This document shows, one piece after another, positions 42,729 through 46,716 of a stretch of 46,716 nt of DNA; the first letter of the stretch is position 1; every line of letters begins with the position of its first letter. Where the stretch lies: contig NZ_FNQZ01000019.1 of the NCBI RefSeq assembly GCF_900107545.1, positions 1 through 46,716 of the forward strand, read 5' to 3'. A program made the position numbers and the translations under genes. The notes under the pieces are model-generated. The model had not been told where the DNA came from. It searched no databases and saw only the letters and a program-made list of their open reading frames with translations. Source of the stretch: Pseudobutyrivibrio sp. ACV-2 (GTDB taxonomy: Bacteria; Bacillota; Clostridia; Lachnospirales; Lachnospiraceae).

Positions 42729-43553
42729 TTACTCACCTGCTTTCTCTAATTCTTCCATTGCAATCTTGTACTCTTCGTCGTTAGGAGCCTTTCCGTGCCA
42801 TCCTACCTGGTTCTCCATGAATGATACGCCCTTGCCCTTAACTGTCTTCATAATGATTGCTGTAGGCTGTCCCTTTGTCTCTCTAGCCTCTTTGAAAGCA
42901 GCGCGAAGCTGTTCAAAATCATTTCCATCAGCAACTTCTACCACGTGGAAGTTGAATGCTCTAAACTTATCTGGAATAGGATATGGGCTGTTTACATCCT
43001 CGATACGTCCGTCAATCTGAAGACCATTGTTATCAACGATTACGCAAAGATTGTCAAGCTTCTTTGCTGCTGCAAACATAGATGCTTCCCATACCTGACC
43101 TTCCTGGATCTCACCGTCTCCAAGAAGTGTATATACTCTATAGCTTTCGTTTGAAAGCTTTGCTGAAAGAGCCATTCCAACTGCAACTGAAATACCCTGT
43201 CCAAGGGAACCTGATGATGCATCAATACCTGGTGTGTGCTGTACACATGGATGTCCCTGAAGATGTGAACCAATGTGACGAAGTGTCTTTAAATCCTCAA
43301 CTGGGAAGAATCCTCTCTGTGCAAGTGTTGAATAAAGACCTGGTGCTGTGTGTCCCTTTGAAAGTACAAATCTGTCACGATCTGCCTTCTTTGGATCCTT
43401 TGGATCGATGTTCATCTCCTCAAAGTAAAGGTATGTAAATACCTCTGTTGCTGATAAAGATCCGCCTGGATGTCCAGCTTTTGCTGCATGAACACCTTCA
43501 ATGATACCCTTGCGGACTTCAGTAGCTGTTTTCTTAAGCTCTTGATTTGTCAT
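42729..43553 (-). CDS. tktA: Transketolase, N-terminal subunit
   Basis: This 274-aa subunit carries the thiamine diphosphate site: GHPGGSLSATE, GSLGQGISVAVGMA and the GDGEIQEGQVWEA metal-diphosphate motif ending at IVDNNGLQ. It has no pyrimidine domain, which is in the next gene. GGAGGAG precedes the ATG. An AAA+ ATPase gene ends 25 bases upstream on the same strand, so the three may be cotranscribed. Confidence 0.93.
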   Translation of the reverse strand: MTNQELKKTATEVRKGIIEGVHAAKAGHPGGSLSATEVFTYLYFEEMNIDPKDPKKADRDRFVLSKGHTAPGLYSTLAQRGFFPVEDLKTLRHIGSHLQGHPCVQHTPGIDASSGSLGQGISVAVGMALSAKLSNESYRVYTLLGDGEIQEGQVWEASMFAAAKKLDNLCVIVDNNGLQIDGRIEDVNSPYPIPDKFRAFNFHVVEVADGNDFEQLRAAFKEARETKGQPTAIIMKTVKGKGVSFMENQVGWHGKAPNDEEYKIAMEELEKAGE

Positions 43554-43578
43554 TTTTCTCCTCCTAAATACTCTATCT

Positions 43579-45003
43579 TTATCTCATTTCATCAAGTGTA
43601 ATTAGCATGATATTCTTGATTGCTGATGAAATGGTAATAGCATTTTCATGGAACCCGGCATTTGCAAACACAAGATAAAAGGCATCTCCCTGTCTGTGTA
43701 GCTGCTTTGTCTTTTCTATAAGTACTTTCAGCTGAGCTACCTCGATAGGCTCGTTATTATAGTAGCACTGGGCAAAAATAGTGGCTGACTTACCCTCGCA
43801 TTTACCGAGAGATACCAGGTCGAAACCATCTGTAGTACCGGCTTCTTCATCATTTACCCACCAGTTTCCAATTTCTTCCACTGTAAATGGCAGAAGATTC
43901 TTGTCGCTTTGTTCCCTAAGATATTCCGCACAAATCTTTATGAATACTGTTTCCATGTATTCGTCCATTGAAGCTTCTACTTTGCTCCACAGGCTGTCAA
44001 TATTTCCTGATACATAATCCTCATAATTAGGAACAACTATCTTGTACCAGAACAACGTGCTTGTATTAACTATGGAATATCTGGTCTTTTTTCTATTTGT
44101 AATCTCTGTAATGGCGGTATCCTTTGTACAGATATCTATTGCCATCAAAGAGTTAAGATATGGCACAACCACATCCTTTGGCTTTTCAACCTCAGCAGAT
44201 ATTTGATTTACTCTGTTGATTCCCTTTGCCAATGTAGTAAGCATATAGTTGTAATATGCAAGTTCTCTGAGTTCTGTGGCCATGACATTTTCTGGATTAA
44301 GGCCAACGCTCATATTTTTATCTAAAAACAGTCTAGCTGTAATATCCTTAAGCTTATTACCATCTGACGCTGGCGCAAGTCCATACTTTTCATATCCTGG
44401 CACTTTAAGCATATTAGCCACGCGCACCAGATTGTAAGGAATACCGCCTGTAATGCCATACAAATATGCGGCTTCCCTAGGGCTGGCATCAGCAAAAAAC
44501 TCACATGACTCATAAAATCCCAGTGGATTTACCACTAAATCGAGACTTATATTATTTTTCCAGATTGCTTTTTTACCCTTAACATATTTATCTATTAAAA
44601 CAAATGCGTCTGAGCAAAAAATAAGCTTTACTGGAAGACTCTTCCATTCACCAATCACATAAGAATATAAAAGCTTATCAAAATCAGGATCCGCTTTAAC
44701 AAAATTTTGATATTGATCAATAATGATAAGTATCTTTTCTTTTGACGCTTTTTCTGTAATTTCCTTACAGAATCTTTCGGCATCAATATTTTCAATTGAC
44801 ATCAGCTTTCCTAACCTCTCTAGCTGATGTTTACCTGTGGTTTCGTATGCATCAAAGAATATTGCATTCTTTTCTTTTGCAAACTCCTGTAAAAGAGTTG
44901 TTTTACCCACACCAATTGATCCGGAAACTACTGCAACCCCCGCAGTGTCCCCCTCGAAAAACCCATTTAGACTTTGTATCTCATCTCTTCTTCCAATTAA
45001 CAT
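43579..45003 (-). CDS. AAA+ ATPase of the archaeal-ATPase/DUF234 type
   Basis: This 474-aa protein has Walker A GSIGVGKT at 28-35 and a Walker B-like ILIIIDQYQNF, followed by helical domains. The C-terminal region has the spacing of a DUF234 nuclease-like domain (TDGFDLVSLGKC, then ATIFAQCYYNNEPIE). Where active members have ExK this protein has QCY, so nuclease activity is doubtful. The family is widespread in anaerobes and has no settled function. It is upstream of the split transketolase genes; I see no functional link. Confidence 0.75.
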   Translation of the reverse strand: MLIGRRDEIQSLNGFFEGDTAGVAVVSGSIGVGKTTLLQEFAKEKNAIFFDAYETTGKHQLERLGKLMSIENIDAERFCKEITEKASKEKILIIIDQYQNFVKADPDFDKLLYSYVIGEWKSLPVKLIFCSDAFVLIDKYVKGKKAIWKNNISLDLVVNPLGFYESCEFFADASPREAAYLYGITGGIPYNLVRVANMLKVPGYEKYGLAPASDGNKLKDITARLFLDKNMSVGLNPENVMATELRELAYYNYMLTTLAKGINRVNQISAEVEKPKDVVVPYLNSLMAIDICTKDTAITEITNRKKTRYSIVNTSTLFWYKIVVPNYEDYVSGNIDSLWSKVEASMDEYMETVFIKICAEYLREQSDKNLLPFTVEEIGNWWVNDEEAGTTDGFDLVSLGKCEGKSATIFAQCYYNNEPIEVAQLKVLIEKTKQLHRQGDAFYLVFANAGFHENAITISSAIKNIMLITLDEMR

Positions 45004-45325
45004 AACACCTCTCCTTTACACGATTTACTAGCGTGTAATTCTATGGTATCACGTTTCAACTATCAAAGCAATAAATTGCAAAATATGAGCTTTATTTTTG
45101 GTTATTCTAAATTATTTTAGATATTTATCTATCAACCATTACTTACTTTAGCATTATCTTATAAATTAATCAACAATGTCTTCTCTTTTTTTACCTAATA
45201 GCGGTTAAAAAAATGTCTTACACAGCTCTCACTTCACTATCTTTTTCGATTTTTCTATATCTAGTGTGATATAATCTATATATAGTATTTTTAAAACCAT
45301 AATTATTATTACAGAGGTAATGCTT
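45004..45325. other. AT-rich divergent intergenic region
   Basis: About 320 bases between divergent genes. There is an extended -10 for the rightward gene, TGATATAAT at 45267-45275, with no clear -35. I see no ORF, riboswitch or repeat. Confidence 0.5.
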
Positions 45326-46324
45326 ATGCCTGGTTTTATTACTCATCTCATCTTTGGAGAACAAACTCAATCTTTTATTGATTCCAAACAAACAAATACC
45401 ATTATCGAAAACCATCATACATGCTTTGCTCTGGGCCTACAGGGACCAGATATATTCTTTTACCATATTCCAGCATATATTTTTTATAAACAAAATATTG
45501 GAAATGTAATGCATAATCAGAACGTTATGCTTTTTTTCGAAAATCTTATTAATGCAAGAAATTCCTTTGAAGATAATCATGACCGCAAGATTTGCGATGC
45601 ATATATTATAGGCTTCATTGGCCACTATTCATTAGATGTTACTTGTCATCCATATATTTATTTCAAAAGTAATCATTTCAGCAATTTGAAACGGGGTAAA
45701 TCATATGATTTTGGGAAACATGTATCCTTAGAAACAGATATAGATCATCTCATTCTTCAGCATTATAAAAAGATTTTACCTAGTCAATTTGATTACGGCG
45801 CAGCTGTTGAACCTTCTACACATGAAAAAGAAGTAATTGCTGAATTATTATATAAATCAATAAATCTTACATATATAGATAATACAGTTCATCATGGAAC
45901 CGTCCAGCACGCTATAAATTCTTTTATTAAATTAAATCGACTCATGAATGACCCTACTGGTAAGAAAAAACATACAGTTAGAAAGATAGAACAAATTTTA
46001 TTTAAGCATTGTGTTATTTCAGCCATGATACCCAGTGACAAGAAAATCAAGTATACAGATCCATGTAATGAAGCACATAACAGTTGGTACAACCCTTGGT
46101 ATCCAGCACTTTTACGTTCAGAAAGCATTTATGATCTAATGAATAAGACAATGCCAATATATTTAGCGAGAATAGAGTTATACATGAAAGCCTGCGGGTA
46201 CGAGATTAATACCGAAAACATATTGGATTCATTTGAAGAAACTAAAACATATCTACATTATAGAAATAAACTGTTATCTAATTTGAGTGATGTTAGTTAT
46301 ACTAAAGGACTGCCAATACAATAA
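45326..46324 (+). CDS. Zinc-dependent phospholipase C-like protein
   Basis: I start at the second ATG (45326), eight bases after GAGGT; the product begins MPGFITH, the usual start of this family. The 332-aa protein has metal-ligand positions spread as in zinc-dependent phospholipase C/S1-P1 nuclease folds: the early His, QGPDIFFYH, and FIGHYSLDVTCHPYIYF with His and Asp, then further His residues near 130-200. There is no signal peptide, so unlike Clostridium alpha-toxin it is probably cytoplasmic. Function unproven. It is monocistronic with its own terminator. Confidence 0.75.
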   Translation: MPGFITHLIFGEQTQSFIDSKQTNTIIENHHTCFALGLQGPDIFFYHIPAYIFYKQNIGNVMHNQNVMLFFENLINARNSFEDNHDRKICDAYIIGFIGHYSLDVTCHPYIYFKSNHFSNLKRGKSYDFGKHVSLETDIDHLILQHYKKILPSQFDYGAAVEPSTHEKEVIAELLYKSINLTYIDNTVHHGTVQHAINSFIKLNRLMNDPTGKKKHTVRKIEQILFKHCVISAMIPSDKKIKYTDPCNEAHNSWYNPWYPALLRSESIYDLMNKTMPIYLARIELYMKACGYEINTENILDSFEETKTYLHYRNKLLSNLSDVSYTKGLPIQ

Positions 46325-46325
46325 A

Positions 46326-46354
46326 AAAGCTTCAGGAGCTAATCCTGAAGCTTT
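46326..46354 (+). terminator. Terminator after the phospholipase C-like gene
   Basis: AAAGCTTCAGG-AGCTAAT-CCTGAAGCTTT forms a clean stem. Its A-rich left flank also suits leftward termination of the tRNA transcript. Confidence 0.85.
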
Positions 46355-46366
46355 AAATAATAAAAG

Positions 46367-46439
<73 letters not shown>

Positions 46440-46445
46440 ACATAG

Positions 46446-46519
46446 TTGCGGGAGATGGATTTGAACCACCGACCTCCGGGTTATGAGCCCGGCGAGCTTC
46501 CAGACTGCTCCATCCCGCG
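46446..46519 (-). tRNA. Initiator tRNA-fMet(CAT)
   Basis: The acceptor begins CGCGGGA and pairs with TCCCGCA, leaving the unpaired C1-A72 typical of initiators. The anticodon stem has GGG/CCC pairs around CTCATAA (CAT). CCA is not encoded. Confidence 0.95.
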
Positions 46520-46535
46520 ATAGTAATAAAAAAGA

Positions 46536-46617
46536 TGGGCGGTGGTGGATTCGAACCACCGAAGCAATTTGCAGCAGATTTACAGTCTGTCCCCTTTGGC
46601 CACTCGGGAAACCGCCC
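46536..46617 (-). tRNA. tRNA-Tyr(GTA)
   Basis: The acceptor is GGGCGGT/ACCGCCC with discriminator A and anticodon loop CTGTAAA (GTA). A long variable arm makes it a type II tRNA, as expected for bacterial Tyr. Confidence 0.95.
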
Positions 46618-46640
46618 ATGATATAAATTATTCAATTAAA

Positions 46641-46713
46641 TGGGACCTACAGGGCTCGAACCTGTGACCCTCTGCTTGTAAGGCAGATGCTCTCCCAGCT
46701 GAGCTAAGATCCC
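46641..46713 (-). tRNA. tRNA-Val(TAC)
   Basis: The acceptor is GGGATCT/AGGTCCC with a T-G pair, the anticodon loop CTTACAA (TAC), and T loop TTCGAGC with discriminator A. It is the first tRNA of the cluster within the window; more may lie to the right. Confidence 0.95.
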
Positions 46714-46716
46714 AAG

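Overview
The window looks like chromosome from a Lachnospiraceae-type Clostridia, with Butyrivibrio, Pseudobutyrivibrio or Roseburia relatives most likely. This is inferred from protein flavour: split transketolase, a sortase B with its own surface substrate, a heterodimeric ABC exporter with MarR, IS66-type tnpA, moderate-to-low GC, and frequent GTG/TTG starts behind strong Shine-Dalgarno sites. No species can be named from sequence alone.

Layout. 1-345: end of an IS66-family element. 358-6000: an LtaS-like membrane sulfatase and a divergent 850-aa ectoprotein, flanked by two copies of a double-hairpin repeat, then a YhhN-family membrane protein. 6080-9581: sortase B and a sortase-anchored surface protein. 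9582-12690: a dense regulatory and toxin-antitoxin segment. It holds an orphan antitoxin-like gene, a 158-bp duplication of the hipBA promoter/operator, a candidate Fst/par-like type I toxin-antitoxin locus between the two copies, a candidate structured RNA with 36-nt repeats, and hipBA itself. 12820-23928: one gene for a 3,702-aa repetitive secreted protein. 24175-24988: a VbhA-like antitoxin and a Fic protein. 25146-26670: a PD-(D/E)XK-like gene preceded by a ten-unit 53-bp hairpin array with its own promoter. 26765-31771: MarR regulator, ABC exporter pair and a TetR regulator. 31819-43553: mostly housekeeping (ROK kinase, class A PBP, galM, murF, ddl, an XRE-TPR regulator, hibernation factor, SDR, split transketolase). 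43579-46324: an AAA+ ATPase and a zinc-dependent phospholipase C-like protein. 46367-46713: four tRNAs (Phe, fMet, Tyr, Val) on the minus strand.

The most interesting signals are non-coding. (1) At 10229-10518 a 35-aa membrane peptide ORF faces a convergent antisense RNA with consensus promoter boxes. They share a bidirectional terminator, and a 20-nt direct repeat makes the antisense RNA complementary to the toxin start region. This is the architecture of the enterococcal par/fst locus. (2) At 25981-26510 ten units of exactly 53 bp each keep a CGUG-N20-CACG hairpin frame on the minus strand, with a purine GGA/GGG core in the loop. The ribosome-binding site and start codon of the downstream nuclease-like gene fall into the same 28-nt frame, so the array looks like tandem copies or mimics of that gene's initiation hairpin. 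(3) A minus-strand RNA at 10660-10828 has hairpin repeats with a compensatory base change. (4) A 285-bp imperfect inverted repeat sits between the PBP gene and galM. All functional claims for these are inference and need RNA data.
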